64,000 nt of DNA from Culex pipiens pallens (GCF_016801865.2 NC_068939.1:58327194-58391193), one strand, 5' to 3'. Shown: positions 9,786 to 22,399, counted from the stretch's first letter. The notes: generated from the sequence alone by a model not told the origin. Made by a program: numbers and translations.

Positions 9786-11824
9786 AACTAACTTAATCCA
9801 CCTAAGTGATTGGTGCCTTCCTCACTTTTTACCAATATTTGGTGATATGATAAAATACACAAATATCACTTAAGTGACCATATCTCGAGACAGGGTTGCC
9901 AGATCTTCAATGTTTTGGACTCATTGGAAAGGTCTTTTGATTATCTAACCAACGATGGGTCGGATGATGGATCCGGACATAGTTTACATACATTTAAGTG
10001 AGATCCGGCTTCTAAAAAGTTCATAAATATCACTTAAGTGGTCATAACTTGAGACAGGGTTGCCAGATCTTTAATGTTTTGGACGCATTGGAAAGGTCTT
10101 TCGATTATCTAACCAACGATGGGTCGGATGATGGATCCGGACATAGTTTACATACATTTAAGTGAGATCCGGCTTCTACAAAGTTCATAAATATCACTTA
10201 AGTAGTCATAACTTGAGACAGGGTTGCCAGATCTTCAGTGTTTTGGACTCATTGGAAAGGTCTTTTGATTATCTAACCAACGATGGGTCGGATGATGGAT
10301 CCGGACATAGTTTACATACATTTAAGTGAGATCCGGCTTCTAAAAAGTTCATAAATATCACTTAAGTAGTCATAACTTGAGACAGGGTTGCCAGATCTTC
10401 AATGTTTTGGACTCATTGGAAAGGTCTTTTGATTATCTAACCAACGATGGGTCGGATGATGGATCCGGACATAGTTTACATATATTTAAGTGAGATCCGG
10501 CTTCTAAAAAGTTCATAAATATCACTTAAGTAGTCATAACTTGAGACAGGGTTGCCAGATCTTCAATGTTTTGGACTCATTGGAAAGGTCTTTTGATTAT
10601 CTAACCAACGATGGGTCGGATGATGGATCCGGACATAGTTTACATATATTTAAGTGAGATCCGGCTTCTAAAAAGTTCATAAATATCACTTAAGTAGTCA
10701 TAACTTGAGACAGGGTTGCCAGATCTTCAATGTTTTGGACTCATTGGAAAGGTCTTTTGATTATCTAACCAACGATGGGTCGGATGATGGATCCGGACAT
10801 AGTTTACATATATTTAAGTGAGATCCGGCTTCTAAAAAGTTCATAAATATCACTTAAGTAGTCATAACTTGAGATAGGGTTGCCAGATCTTCAATGTTTT
10901 GGACTCATTGGAAAGGTCTTTTGATTATCTAACCAACGATGGGTCGGATGATGGATCCGGACATAGTTTACATATATTTAAGTGAGATCCGGCTTCTAAA
11001 AAGTTCATAAATATCACTTAAGTAGTCATAACTTGAGACAGGGTTGCCAGATCTTCAATGTTTTGGACTCATTGGAAAGGTCTTTTGATTATCTAACCAA
11101 CGATGGGTCGGATGATGGATCCGGACATAGTTTACATATATTTAAGTGAGATCCGGCTTCTAAAAAGTTCATAAATATCACTTAAGTAGTCATAACTTGA
11201 GACAGGGTTGCCAGATCTTCAATGTTTTGGACTCATTGGAAAGGTCTTTTGATTATCTAACCAACGATGGGTCGGATGATGGATCCGGACATAGTTTACA
11301 TATATTTAAGTGAGATCCGGCTTCTAAAAAGTTCATAAATATCACTTAAGTAGTCATAACTTGAGACAGGGTTTCCAGATCTTCAATGTTTTGGACTCAT
11401 TGGAAAGGTCTTTTGATTATCTAACCAACGATGGGTCGGATGATGGATCCGGACATAGTTTACATATATTTAAGTGAGATCCGGCTTCTAAAAAGTTCAT
11501 AAATATCACTTAAGTAGTCATAACTTGAGACAGGGTTGCCAGATCTTCAATGTTTTGGACTCATTGGAAAGGTCTTTTGATTATCTAACCAACGATGGGT
11601 CGGATCATGGATCCGGACGTAGTTTTCATATAGATAAGTGACTTAAAGTGTCAACTCTGACACTTTTTTATACGTAACTTTTGAACTACTTATCGGATTT
11701 TCAAACTATTCAATAGTGCATTATGGGGCACCACAACGAATCGAATGCAACTTGTCTACGAGCTGTTTTTCAAAAGTTCATTTTTCGAGCAGGATTATAG
11801 CCTTACCTCAGTGAGGAAGGCAAA
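9786..11824 (+). mobile_element. Satellite-carrying transposon, left copy
   Basis: Starts AACTAACTTAATCCACC with subterminal TGCCTTCCTCACT and ends CTCAGTGAGGAAGGCAAA, so TGCCTTCCTCA-type repeats face each other near both ends. The inside is mostly a tandem array of 164-bp units, followed by a unique tail with GGGGCACCACAACGAATCG. The reverse-complement copy at 12561-13425 has the same two ends and the same tail but only three partial units. No coding capacity, so it is non-autonomous. The superfamily is not assigned because no target duplication is visible. Confidence 0.75.
9860..11640 (+). repeat. 164-bp tandem satellite, 11 units, inside the transposon
   Basis: The motif CAGGGTTGCCAGATCTT starts at 9891, 10055, 10219 and 10383, and then every 164 bp to 11531. 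Each unit includes CACTTAAGT, ACGATGGGTCGGATGATGG and GTGAGATCCGGCTTCT. The inner units are almost identical, with rare single-base variants (GGGTTTCC at 11371, GAGATAGG near 10874), while the first and last units differ most. That pattern indicates recent expansion by unequal exchange or conversion. Confidence 0.95.
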
Positions 11825-11829
11825 ATAGA

Positions 11830-12555
11830 CACAGAAAAACATCTTCTGACGCGGAGGCGTTACGCATTTTATTATGTCGATTACTCTTAAATCATACAAT
11901 ATTTTTGCAAGCTTCAAAATGCGTTTTGTAGGTTTGAACAAAACTTACAAGCTGCTATTAAAAGATTGCAAAAATGTTCCGCCGATTCAGAGAAACCGAC
12001 AAATAAAAAAATGTAACGATTCGCATAAAAAGTGGTTTATCTATACAAGGATATTTTTCAAAACAAAACCCACTACCTTGGAGCCACAGAGAAGTAGGGA
12101 CAATTTATTTGATTTATTTTTTTTAATCATGCCCTAAAATAATTTCATACTTTAGAAACAGCAACTAATAAATAATCGGATTTTAAATCTAAAAGTTTTT
12201 AACATTTAAAAAAAGTTTCAAGTTTTAGTCCCATAGTTTTTTGATAATAATTGGAGTATGTTTGTATTTATTTGATAAGATTTTCTGCAATTTTCATTTT
12301 TGTACTGTCAAAATTGAAGAATTAGTTTCTCAGTCACTTTCAGACTTTCTAAAATTAGGTTTTTCTAAGTGTCATCCAATAAGACCATTTTTTTCAAAAG
12401 TCGATAGGTGAAAAACCATTTGTCAGATTTCAATGTTAAAAACGAAAAGTATGCGAAATTTTACAATTTTTCTTGAAAACAAAAAGAAATATTTTTGCAA
12501 TATTTGAAAAATACATATTTCGGGTCTTTTCTAACATCAGCTAGGTAAGTATTTT
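11830..12555. other. AT-rich spacer with decayed foldback A sequence
   Basis: Separates the two inverted satellite-transposon copies. From about 12290 it shows weak foldback A landmarks (GTGTCATCCAATAAGACC, CAGATTTCAATGTTAAAAAC), and similar traces resume at 13540-14100 after the right copy. The right transposon therefore probably inserted in an older A copy. No gene recognised. Confidence 0.35.
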
Positions 12556-12560
12556 CTTTT

Positions 12561-13425
12561 TTTGCCTTCCTCACTGAGGTAAGGCTTTAATCCTGCTCGA
12601 AAAATGAACTTTAGAAAAACAGCTCGTAGACCTATATTCATGTATACCTATCGACTCAGAATCAAAAACTGAACAAATGTCTGTGTGTGTGTGTATGTGT
12701 GTGCGTATTCCCCTTGGTGCTCAAAATTCTTGCCACGTTTTCTCGGCACAGGCTGATCCGATTTGAGTCAAACAAGTTGCATTCGATTCGTTGTGGTGCC
12801 CCATAGTTAAGTCACTTAATCTATAAGTCACTTATCTATATGAAAAGTCACTTATCTATATGAAAACTACGTCCAGATCCATCATCTGACCCATCGTTGG
12901 TTAGGTAATCAAAAGACCTTTCCAATGAGTCCAAAACATTGAAGATCTGGCAACCCTGTCTCAAGTTATGACCACTTAAGTGATATTCATGAACTTTTTT
13001 AATGCCGGATCTCACTTAAATGCATGCAAACTATGTCCGGATCCATCATCTGACCCATTGTTGGTTAGGTAATCGAAAGACCTTTCCAATGACTCCAAAA
13101 CATTGAAGATCTGGCAACCCTGTCCCAAGTTATGACCACTTAAGTGATATTTATGAACTTTATCGATGCCGGATCTCACTTAAATGCATGTAAACTATGT
13201 CCGGATCCATCATCTGACCCATCGTTAGTTAGGTAATGAGTCTTTCCCATAAGTAAAAACATTGAAGATCTGGCAACGCTCAGTCTCTAGGTATGACCAC
13301 TTAAGTGACATTTGTGTATTTTTTTTATTGAGAAATAGATGGAATTTGTGTTTAAACCCATCATATCACCAAATGTTGGTAAAAAGTGAGGAAGGCACCA
13401 ATCACTTAGGTGGATTAAGTTAGTT
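12561..13425 (-). mobile_element. Satellite-carrying transposon, right copy (inverted)
   Basis: Reverse complement of the element at 9786-11824: starts TTTGCCTTCCTCACTGAGG and ends GGTGGATTAAGTTAGTT. It carries about three degenerate 164-bp units (ATTGAAGATCTGGCAAC near 12938, 13100 and 13260). It includes an internal part absent or worn in the left copy: a TG run at 12681-12705 and CACGTTTTCTCGGCACAGG. This short form looks closer to the ancestral element, with the left copy as the expanded one. Confidence 0.75.
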
Positions 13426-14137
13426 TTTTTTGATGATTTGAAAATTGTACAAATGCTTTATGTTTGCCGAGATGATTTTCCCTTGAAAAATAAAGTCTTA
13501 TTAAATAACATTTCAAAAACCTAATTTCATAAATTGTTATACTCAGCAATGTTGTATCTCAGCAAATAATAGTCTGCCTATGAAAGTTCAAAAACGAAAA
13601 TTAAAGAGATTTTTTCCAGCAAATCGGAAAGAAAAAGTAATAGGCAAAGATGGACACTTTAAAAAAAATCAATAATAAAACAGAAAAAATCTGAAAAAAA
13701 AAACATTTTTTCTCGGTAAATTTTATCCATTGAACACATAACTTTTCTAAGAAATCATAACCAAGCAGTAAAAATGTTGTCCGTTATTCTCTATGCCTCA
13801 AAAGTTGCAAGTTTTTGGCCCTAAAAACATGTTTTCAAAAAATTAATGGGATTTTTGGTCATTAAAGGAGTTTGAAAGTGCAAATAAAATCTATTTCCGA
13901 AAGTCAGGGAGAATTGTTCAAAATTTAAATTGTAATTTATGCAACAAGGTGTAAAAAGCTGATTTTTTTCAACGCGAAGTTGCCGAGTTCGATAAATATG
14001 ATAATATGTGTTCAACATTTTGAGTTGGATGTTTTGAGTGCATCGAAAATTATTACTTTTCGATACAACTGCTGAAAATTTGATCTTTTCGGCCCTCAAA
14101 TTTAATATTTAAAGGAAAAGTAATTAAGCTCACAAAG

Positions 14138-14381
14138 TAGGGGAAATTCTCGTATCTTTGGCAGGTTAAGCACTCGCTCCTAATTCCATCCAATTTGCTG
14201 ATTTTCACTATTTAAACAACTAATTTTGCAAAACTTTTGATAGAAACTTGCTTGCTCACTTTTTATTGAGATATTTATCACTCGATTTCAGTTGAAATCG
14301 CTTTTAATGAGCTTTAATTGAATGCCAAAGTTCTGACCTGCCAACATTAGAGGCACGCTGGAATTAGATGCTGTTCCCCTA
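14138..14381. mobile_element. MITE with TAGGGGAA termini
   Basis: Begins TAGGGGAAATTC and ends GCTGTTCCCCTA, an 8-bp inverted terminal match. It contains AAACTTGCTTGCTCACTTTT, matched in reverse by AAAAGTGAGCAAGCAA in the related element at 34965-35202. No open frame of note. The target duplication is unclear. Confidence 0.5.
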
Positions 14382-14479
14382 AATAGAAAAAAAAATTATA
14401 CTCTTGGAAATGTATATCATTTGAACCAAATTATGCTTATGCATTCAAGATCCCTTGAATTTTTACATTAAACAATAAC

Positions 14480-15000
14480 ACACAGCAGTTGCCCCAATCC
14501 CTCTCCGATTTATTTGAAACTTTGTCCTAAGAGGTAACTTTTGTCCCTGATCACGAATCCGAGGTCTGTTTTTTGATATCTCGTTTCGGAGGGGCGGTAC
14601 GACCCCTTTCATCTATGAACATGCGAAAAAAGTTGTGTGTTTCAATAATTTGCAGCCTGAAACAGTAATAAGACAGAAATTTGGTGTCAACGAAACTTTT
14701 AAGTGAAATTGGACGCCCGATTTATTTGGCATACTCAAAATTTAGTAAAAAAAATTATTTTTCATCGAAAAAACTATTAAAAAAGTTTTCAAAACTCTTC
14801 CGTTTTCCGTTATTGTATTGTTTAAATTTGTGGAACATGTCATTTTAAGGGAAATTTAATGTACTTTTTTAAGGGTAATTTTTTCATCTGGAACAAAAAT
14901 TTTCATTTTAAAATTTCGTGAGTGTTCTAACTTTGAAGGGTTATTTTTAAGAGTGTATCAATGTCCTACAAAGTTGTAGAGCAGACAATTACAAAAAATT
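14480..15000. other. Non-coding, probable unclassified repeat
   Basis: Includes GCCCCAATCCCTCTCCG and a GATATCTCGTTTCGGAGG stretch in AT-rich DNA. The texture is that of an old element, but no matching copy or ends were found in this window. Confidence 0.25.
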
Positions 15001-15007
15001 GATATGA

Positions 15008-15211
15008 AACATAAGGGGTTTGCCTGTAATCTTCACAAGTTACAATATAAGTTTCAAAAAGTGGGTCGTCGTTGATCATGGTCGATCACGGTCACCCGCG
15101 ACAGGCATGGACGACGAACCAAAGAGAAACATAACAAATAACTTTTTCAAAACTTTTTTTTCGTAAAATCGCAATTACTCGTGATAACTTACAAGCAAAC
15201 CCCTTATGTTT
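15008..15211. repeat. Inverted-repeat element (CATAAGGGGTTTGC ends)
   Basis: ACATAAGGGGTTTGCCTGTAA at the left is mirrored by TTACAAGCAAACCCCTTATGT at the right, enclosing about 160 bp with GTCGATCACGGTCACC. It looks like a small MITE or the core of a larger one. No clear target duplication. Confidence 0.5.
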
Positions 15212-15689
15212 ATTTATCATAATTTTATTGTTTCAATATCACCCCACATTTTGATGAATTTACTCTTGGAATTTGTTTTACAGATTTTTTTAAACAATAT
15301 TTTCTTGAGAAAAGACCAAAGAAGTTTTCTAAATAAAAATTTGATGGTGCTTTCAGCAGGATTGTGATAAAGCCAACCACATTCTTACATTTATTGAATT
15401 AAAATTTCAACAATTATTTTTCCATAACCCTCTTTAATAAGTTAGTATTTACACACTTTAGATAACTGCTTACACACTTTAAATAGCTAAAAAATGAGTT
15501 GTAAATTTGGCGTACGGAGCTCATTTCTTTACATTGATTGAACCACATTATAATCTTTCTTCTCAACTTGTTGAAATTATTTACAATTTTTTTCCTGTTT
15601 TCAAAACAAATTGAATATTTTCAATGCTTTTAAAAATAGCAAACATTGTGGTTTCAAGACCTTTATGCATTTTCTTCCGTTCAAACTCC

Positions 15690-16735
15690 AAAAGCCTTCC
15701 ACCTTCACACCTTGTTCAAAGTATGCTGGATTACCCCGAAAACAAGTACACAACCTCTAAAGTCAACCAAGTCTTCCAATTACCCCAAACAACTGCGGGG
15801 GGCGCCTTCGAGCTTTCGTCGAAGGCCATTCCCAGGGCCCCTCAACAAGTAAAGCCCAAAAACGGCCGGGCCCAAATTTCACGCCAAACCCGTTCCGTTC
15901 CAGAGCTGCGACCAATTCTTTGCGGACCATCTGTTGCGCCCTCTACCTGCTGGAAACCCTTCTTCGGCCCGGGGGTATCGTTTTACCTCCCCCTCCCCCC
16001 CCCTTTTTGTTTGCGGTTGGTGTGACCCACTTGGTGCACTTTTGCTGATTTGCTAAAATTTTGCCCGGGCTTTTGCATCAGCATAAATGGCAACAATAAC
16101 AATAATACCCCCAGGTGGTGGCGCTGGCAGGGCATTATGTTTGAGGGAGGTGCAACGAAGCCGCCACGATGCATAAATAATTTTGAAAAACATAAAAATA
16201 GTGACAGTGTGGTGGTTTTTTTTTGTTGTCGGGTTGGTTCTCATGTCCGATCTGAATGAAGGGGATCGAGACGGAGCTTGGCCGTATGTTTTACGAGATG
16301 TCCATAAAACTGCAACAAATGTATGCGAAATTTGCACTTTTTGGCGCGGGTTTCATCAGAGTGGTTTTCTCTGGGAAATCGTACAACTGTAAATATTTCT
16401 GATGCAGCTAATCCGTGGGAGTTGAGTTGCAAAAATGGAAAGAATCCCATCCCACAATGTTTGGACATGGAGTGTCGATAATTTATGTCCGAAGCGACAA
16501 ATTATGCAAATTTCGGTTTGCACTAATTAGACCACATTACGTTCGCAAACAGTAACAGCCGGTGTTTTGCTTCGATGACACGATAAGTTAGCGAGAGGTT
16601 CTGTCGCTTTGATTACTTTGCAAATATTCGTCAACTGTAAAGCTTTATGTTCACAGACTGTACAAGCGAGCTGCACACGGTGGATGGTTCAGAGATTAAA
16701 ACAGGTGGAAGTGGATAAGACTAACAAAACACTAG
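15690..16735. other. Unique GC-richer block without convincing gene
   Basis: Higher GC, no match to repeats elsewhere in the window, and tracts such as ACCTCCCCCTCCCCCCCC near 15986. The open frames here (up to 133 codons) lack recognisable domains and mostly overlap in several frames. Possible intronic regulatory DNA or an unrecognised untranslated exon. Confidence 0.35.
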
Positions 16736-16889
16736 TCCAGGGGTTCCCAACTAACTTCCAAATTGAGAAAATTTAACCATTTTTCAGATTTTAAGATTTA
16801 GTCCTTTGAAGATCTTGTAATTTTTGAAACATTTCAAATTAAAAAAAAATCACATTTAAAAATGTACGGTTGTCAACCACTGACAACCC

Positions 16890-17500
16890 AACAATTTTAT
16901 GCTGTGCCGTATGCTCCTCTCACCGTTGGTTGGCCGTCGTCGGCTTGCCAGCATTAATTCCAAACCATGGAGGTGTTGCACGCGCGTGCATCAAAAAGCA
17001 CGAAGAACGACGGCGATACCGGAGTCCACAGGTGTACGTACTGCCCCGTAACACAGGTGACCGGTACACACACACAGCACATTAAAAGTGCATTAAACAT
17101 ATTTTATTCATGGTTTGTGACTCAACTCTCGGCGCACCAAGCACCAACTCGGCGAATTTTGTCCAGCCTGGAGTCTAGTGTGGTCACGTGAACGGGTTAA
17201 AAGGGGTCTTTTCCCACTCACCCCACGTGGTGGACGGGGGAGCTTTTAATATTTTATACAAATTGAGCAAGTGTTGTAAACATTTATAGCCCGGACAAAG
17301 CTCGGAGTAGTCGGTGCGGTGCAGTGTATGCATTTCATCAACGGATCAGCGATTGGGACTGGATTGATGGCGCTTGGATGGGTGCCAGCCTGAAAACTAC
17401 TACCGGGGGTTGTTGCAGCAGTACTAAAAATCAAAACCGATAACAACACGACGGCATCGTGGCAAATCATGATGCATTTAGTACTTGATCACTTTGACAT
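16890..17500. other. Unique GC-richer block without convincing gene
   Basis: Mixed-base unique sequence up to the start of the minisatellite, including two CACGTG sites (17185 and 17224) and the run TACACACACACAGCAC near 17064. I found no domain-bearing frame. Confidence 0.3.
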
Positions 17501-17615
17501 GGACTGATTGGGAGATTTAACGAGTTATTTCTGCAATAATTTGCTGATTGCGGGGACATAGTTGAATGAACTTTAAAAATGGTTTCAAAATCTTTGATTA
17601 TCGACGAAATCAAAT

Positions 17616-18245
17616 AATGACAAAAATGACAAAAATGACAAAAATGACAAAAATGACAAAAATGACAAAAATGACAAAAATGACAAAAATGATAAAAATG
17701 ATAAAAATGACAAAAATGACAAAAATGACAAAAATTACAAAAATTACAAAAATGACAAAAATGACAAAAATAACAAAAATGACAAAAATGACAAAAATGA
17801 AAAAATGACAAAAATGACAAAAATTACAAAAATGACAAAAATGACAAAAATGACAAAAATGACAAAAATGACAAAAATGACAAAAATGACAAAAATGACA
17901 AAAATGACAAAAATGACAAAAATGACAAAAATGACAAAAATGACAAAAATGACAAAAATGACAAAAATGACAAAAATGACAAAAATGACAAAAATGACAA
18001 AAATGACAAAAATGACAAAAATGACAAAAATGACAAAAATGACAAAAATGACAAAAATGACAAAAATGACAAAAATGACAAAAATGACAAAAATGACAAA
18101 AATGACAAAAATGACAAAAATGACAAAAATGACAAAAATGACAAAAATGACAAAAATGACAAAAATGACAAAAATGACAAAAATGACAAAAATGACAAAA
18201 ATGACAAAAATGACAAAAATGGCAAAAATGGCAAAAATGACAACC
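17616..18245 (+). repeat. 9-bp minisatellite (ATGACAAAA)n, about 70 units
   Basis: A nearly pure 9-bp array with a few point variants: ATAAAA-type units at 17690-17710, TTACAAAAA units near 17730, one 8-bp unit near 17800, and GGC variants at the right edge. Because the unit is a multiple of three it is open in several frames, giving artefactual proteins such as repeating Met-Thr-Lys. The left third is more degenerate than the right, so growth was probably on the right side. Confidence 0.97.
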
Positions 18246-18261
18246 ATGATAATCATGAATT

Positions 18262-19300
18262 AAATAACTAAAATTACAAAATTACTACAAATACTAAAGT
18301 AACTAAAATTACTGAAATTACTAAAATTACTAAAATTACTTAAATTACTAAAGTTTCTAAAATTACTAAAATTAGTAAAATTACTAAAATTATTAAAATT
18401 ACTAAAAATACTAAAATTACTTAAATTACTTAAATTACTTAAATTACTTAAATTACTTAAATTATTTTAATTACTTAAATTACTTAAATTACTTAAATTG
18501 CTTAAATTACTTAAATTACTTAAATTACTAAAATTACTTAAATTACTAAAATTACTAAAATTACTAAAATTACTAAAATTACTAAAATAACTAAAATTAC
18601 TAAAATTGATAAAATTACTAAAATTAGTAAAATTAGTAAAATTACTAAAATTAGTAAAATTACTAAAATTACTAAAATTACTAAAATTACTAAAATTACT
18701 AAAATTACTAAAATTACTAAAATTACTAAAATTACTAAAATTACTAAAATTACTAAAATTACTAAAATTACTAAAATTACTAAAATTACTAAAATTACTA
18801 AAATTATTAAAATTACTAAAATTACTAAAATTACTTAAATTACTAAAATTACTAAAATTACTAAAATTACTAAAATTACTAAAATTACTAAAATTACTAA
18901 AATTACTAAAATTACTAAAATTACTTAAATTACTAAAATTACTAAAATTACTAAAATTACTAAAATTACTAAAATTACTAAAATTACTAAAATTACTAAA
19001 ATAACTAAAATAACTAAAATTACTAAAATTACTAAAATTACTAAAATTTCTAAAATTACTAAAATTACTAAAATTACAGAAATTACTAAGATTACTAAAA
19101 TTACTAAAATTACTAAAATTGCTAAAATTACTAAAATTACTAAAATTACTAAAATTACTAAAATTACTAAAATTGCTAAAATTACTAAAATTACAAAAAA
19201 ATATTAAAATTACTTAAATTACTAAAATTACTAAAATCACTTAAATTACTTATATTACTAAAATTACTTAAATTACTAAAATGATCAAAAAAAAAAAATA
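18262..19300 (+). repeat. 9-bp minisatellite (ATTACTAAA)n, about 115 units
   Basis: Follows the ATGACAAAA array after about 16 bp. The unit differs at two positions from its neighbour's (ATGACAAAA against ATTACTAAA), so the two arrays look related by descent. A sub-block at 18415-18540 is dominated by the variant AATTACTTA, a higher-order patch. The Leu-Lys-Leu frames are artefacts. Confidence 0.97.
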
Positions 19301-19499
19301 ACTGAAATGACAAAATACAGAAAAGTCGTTAAACAAAAAGTAGGGAAAATCGATAAAACAAATTGCTGAATAAATTACAGACTGCGTATTTTTAATATGT
19401 ATATATAATTTTAAGTAATATTTGACAAAATATACACGATCTGGCATCGAAAAGTTGCCTAAATTTCATAGAAAATTCAAAGCTTTTGACAGTATTGCC

Positions 19500-20120
19500 A
19501 ATTATTCAATAATTTCTCCTCATTCTTGCAAAAACAAAACGTTCTTTTACCAACCTTGAATACTTCCAGGCTATGTACCTTCTCGAAAACACACTTTCTT
19601 TGATTCTGTTTACCTTTGCCGTAGCGAAAACTTTGCCAAAAGCCTCCACCATCAGCCTACACGAAAAAGCCCAAACCAGAAAGTAAACGATTGCACCCAA
19701 CATGTCTCGGAGCCTTCGTAGACCTTTACCTGACGCCCACGCTCCTCCCCCCTCGCAGCTTTGACAGGACGACTTTTTGCCCAAATTTGGCTCCACTTTG
19801 TAGAATCACCCTAATAACGACTTATGCGAAGGGGGAGCAAAAAAAAAACCCGTTCGCAATATTTCACAACTCCCAGAAATGGTACTGTCGCCCCTGCACG
19901 ACAAACCTTTGGTTGGCCTCCCACGCAGCAGCATCCCAAATCATAATCATATTTGTGCTTGCTCATCGAAACGCAGCATGCAGCGCAGGATGGTAGCAAA
20001 AAAGAGCAGCCTCACTAAACGATACTTGAGGACGTGGAGGCCTTTAGCACATATCTCGTTAATTTTTACGGGCCGGGGAGCAGGGAAGCGGGATGAATAG
20101 GGTCATCAGAGGTGAGAAGG
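19500..20120. other. Unique GC-richer block without convincing gene
   Basis: Mixed-base unique DNA, for example GGAGCCTTCGTAGACC near 19709. Open frames of up to 101 codons occur on both strands without domains or codon bias. Possible regulatory or untranslated sequence. Confidence 0.3.
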
Positions 20121-20449
20121 GTTCTTTTTTTGGGGGGAGACATCTCTTGGCTCACTTTTTGAAGACACGGAAAAGTCGTTTTGGTTGAATTTTACTCTCA
20201 GCAGACGGTTGAGAGCAAAGTAGTCTGGATTTTGCTTGGGTCAAATTGAGAGGATATTGCTCTCGATCTACGCTAACCAGACCAAAAATGACGTTAATTT
20301 AATGTGGCGGTCATGGCCGACACTGTCAAAGCACGGTACTGATAAATCATTGATCATGGGATTGAATCTTGAGAGTAGCATTTTTATTGTTTTTGCACGG
20401 GTTCTTTTTATTAGAATAAAACTGTGAGTAAATTGCTCTCAACCGTTTT

Positions 20450-21870
20450 ATGAAAACATTCTGTGGATAGACAGTTTCGAGGTTCCACTGATCTGAACCC
20501 CAACTTCCCTTGCGCAAAATGTTTGGTTGTTGCGCTTCATCATGATCGTATCGCCCCATATCGTACCATCGTGGGATGTGCTCTTCAGAGCATCACCATC
20601 ACCACACACCGTTCAGAAGGGGAAAAAGAGCAAGTCAAAGGACTTGGAACCCCCAACGGTGATGGGATGGGATGAAATGATTCACTCGTTTAATTATTAT
20701 ATGTTGCCATTTTCGGGGAACGAGTATGGCTACGTTGCCGAAAAAGGTTCAGCAGAAGGGCCACAGAGGCTCGAATTGCGCTTTCATGGCAGCTTTCTCC
20801 CTGGAGGAGGTCATCCTCGGGGGCCACAGGACCGTTGGGGTTAGACAGTATCAATTTGGGAGAGTGTGGCGATAAAGTTCGGTGTTTGGTGCTTTGAACA
20901 TGACCGCCTTTCTTGTAAACAAGCAATTAAGATCGGAGTTTATCATCGAAAATGTATCTGAAGAATCGATGATAAGATTTGACCTAATCTGGCACCAGAA
21001 AAGGGACTTCTGTCAATCAACTCTGACTCACGTCTCTTCGCTTTGAAATCCGTAAAGTTCACACACGTGCCATCTCGGATTCCTAGCCAGCTCAACTCCA
21101 GGGCCGCCAGCTCATTAGCACCGGGTCAACAATCAGTTCGCAGCGTCGCCGCTGACCGTTACGGGCACAACGTGTCAGTACGCCACTGTGAGTACCGGTC
21201 GTGGAGGTTGATCCCGATATGGAGAGATCGCGCGAGTTCACTCTTTCCCGCTGTTTACATAACCTCAAAAAACGGGCTCGTCACGTTCAGCTCCACGCTG
21301 CGACGATGCCCTCAACTCATCGTTCTCTCTCATTCTCCGTAAAGTTCCAACCTCACACATACATCGACGGAGCCCCGCGGTCAGCGATCCAAAACACAAC
21401 AACGTGCTGACCGGGGTCTAAAATATTGGTAAACAACGCGGCAGCAACGTCAGCGTACTCCTGCTACCCTTTCCCCCAGCCGAAGCCATCAACAGCGTAA
21501 AACTTCAAAACAACTCCAATGTAAGCAGAGAATCCACGAAAGGCTTCTCACCAACCATGCCTCGTCATCGATTCTTTTTTTTGGACGTCCCGAAAAACCG
21601 GTTCTGCCCCGGAGAGGAGCCTGGCGTCGGCGAAAACCACGTTGTCGGTTGATCCCATGTGGCGAAAGTGGCGTGGATCTGTGCGAGTCTGATTATTGGC
21701 TGCACCACCAGCATCTCTCGATTCGTTCTACGGTCTGCCTTTTTTTGTTTTACCTTGCATTACCATCAGTGTTCAATCATGACGCGACGGCAGCGGGAGA
21801 TTTGCAGAACGATATGTGGAACGCGCGAAAGAAGTGTGCTGGCTAGAAGCGTGCGATATGGGGGATTGGA
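20450..21870. other. Unique GC-richer block, possible alternative 5' exon inside
   Basis: A long unique block with many CpGs. It contains an initiator-like TCAGTTC at 21133 (A at 21135), a second TCAGTA at 21175, and a consensus donor CACT^GTGAGTA with its GT at 21188-21189. A first exon of about 50 nt is therefore possible. No coding frame with a known domain was found, and this could simply be regulatory DNA. Confidence 0.25.
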
Positions 21871-22019
21871 GTAACCCTTGAATGACCCTTTTTATTATAT
21901 TTTTTAAGTTTGTTGGAACCTTTTTTTTAGATTTGAAGTATATTTTATCTACACGCAGATTAGTGTTTTTTTTATCTGCGTAAAACTGCTTTACTTTTCA
22001 TTTTACTTTAACTTTGTAT

Positions 22020-22330
22020 CGTTATCGAAGTTTCGATTACCCGAATTTCGATTATCCGAAGGTTTCTATGGGATATTCGAATCAAAACCATTTTTTTTTC
22101 TTTTCTTGCTATTAAAATCAAATTAGAGTTTCACGACCTCATTTCAGTCAAATTTTAACAGCAGATTGCAAATTAAATGACAAAATACATTTTTTAATGT
22201 TTCATCACCGATATCTTGGAAATTCTAAATCTCTTCAGCGTAGTTAGGGGGGTTATACTTAAGCTCGTCATTTAGAAATAAGACAACATTTTTTTTTTTA
22301 TTTGATTATCCGAATTGAAGTGGTCGCATC
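22020..22330. repeat. Decayed pogo-like element
   Basis: Contains TTCGATTACCCGAA, TTCGATTATCCGAAGG and, near 22305, TTGATTATCCGAATTG, the signature of the pogo-like MITE at 7909-8107, with an AT-rich centre. Ends are no longer definable. Confidence 0.45.
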
Positions 22331-22399
22331 TTAAATTATTATTTATTATTATGAATGTTTCAACTTAACATAATTTTTAAAACCTTTGGATTGCTTCGT

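Noticed and set aside
9860..11640. CRISPR-like array
   Set aside because: The 164-bp units are contiguous with no variable spacers, in a eukaryotic transposon context. It is a satellite.
16738..16882. hAT-type MITE with CAGGGGTTCCCAAC / GGTTGTCAACCACTG ends
   Set aside because: The ends match only partly (about 11 of 15) and the flanking octamers CACTAGTC and ACAACCCA are not a duplication. Possible but unsupported.
17566..19004. Repetitive Met-Thr-Lys, Phe-Val-Ile and Leu-Lys-Leu proteins
   Set aside because: 9-bp minisatellite units stay in frame by arithmetic; no flanking coding sequence, and both strands are equally open.
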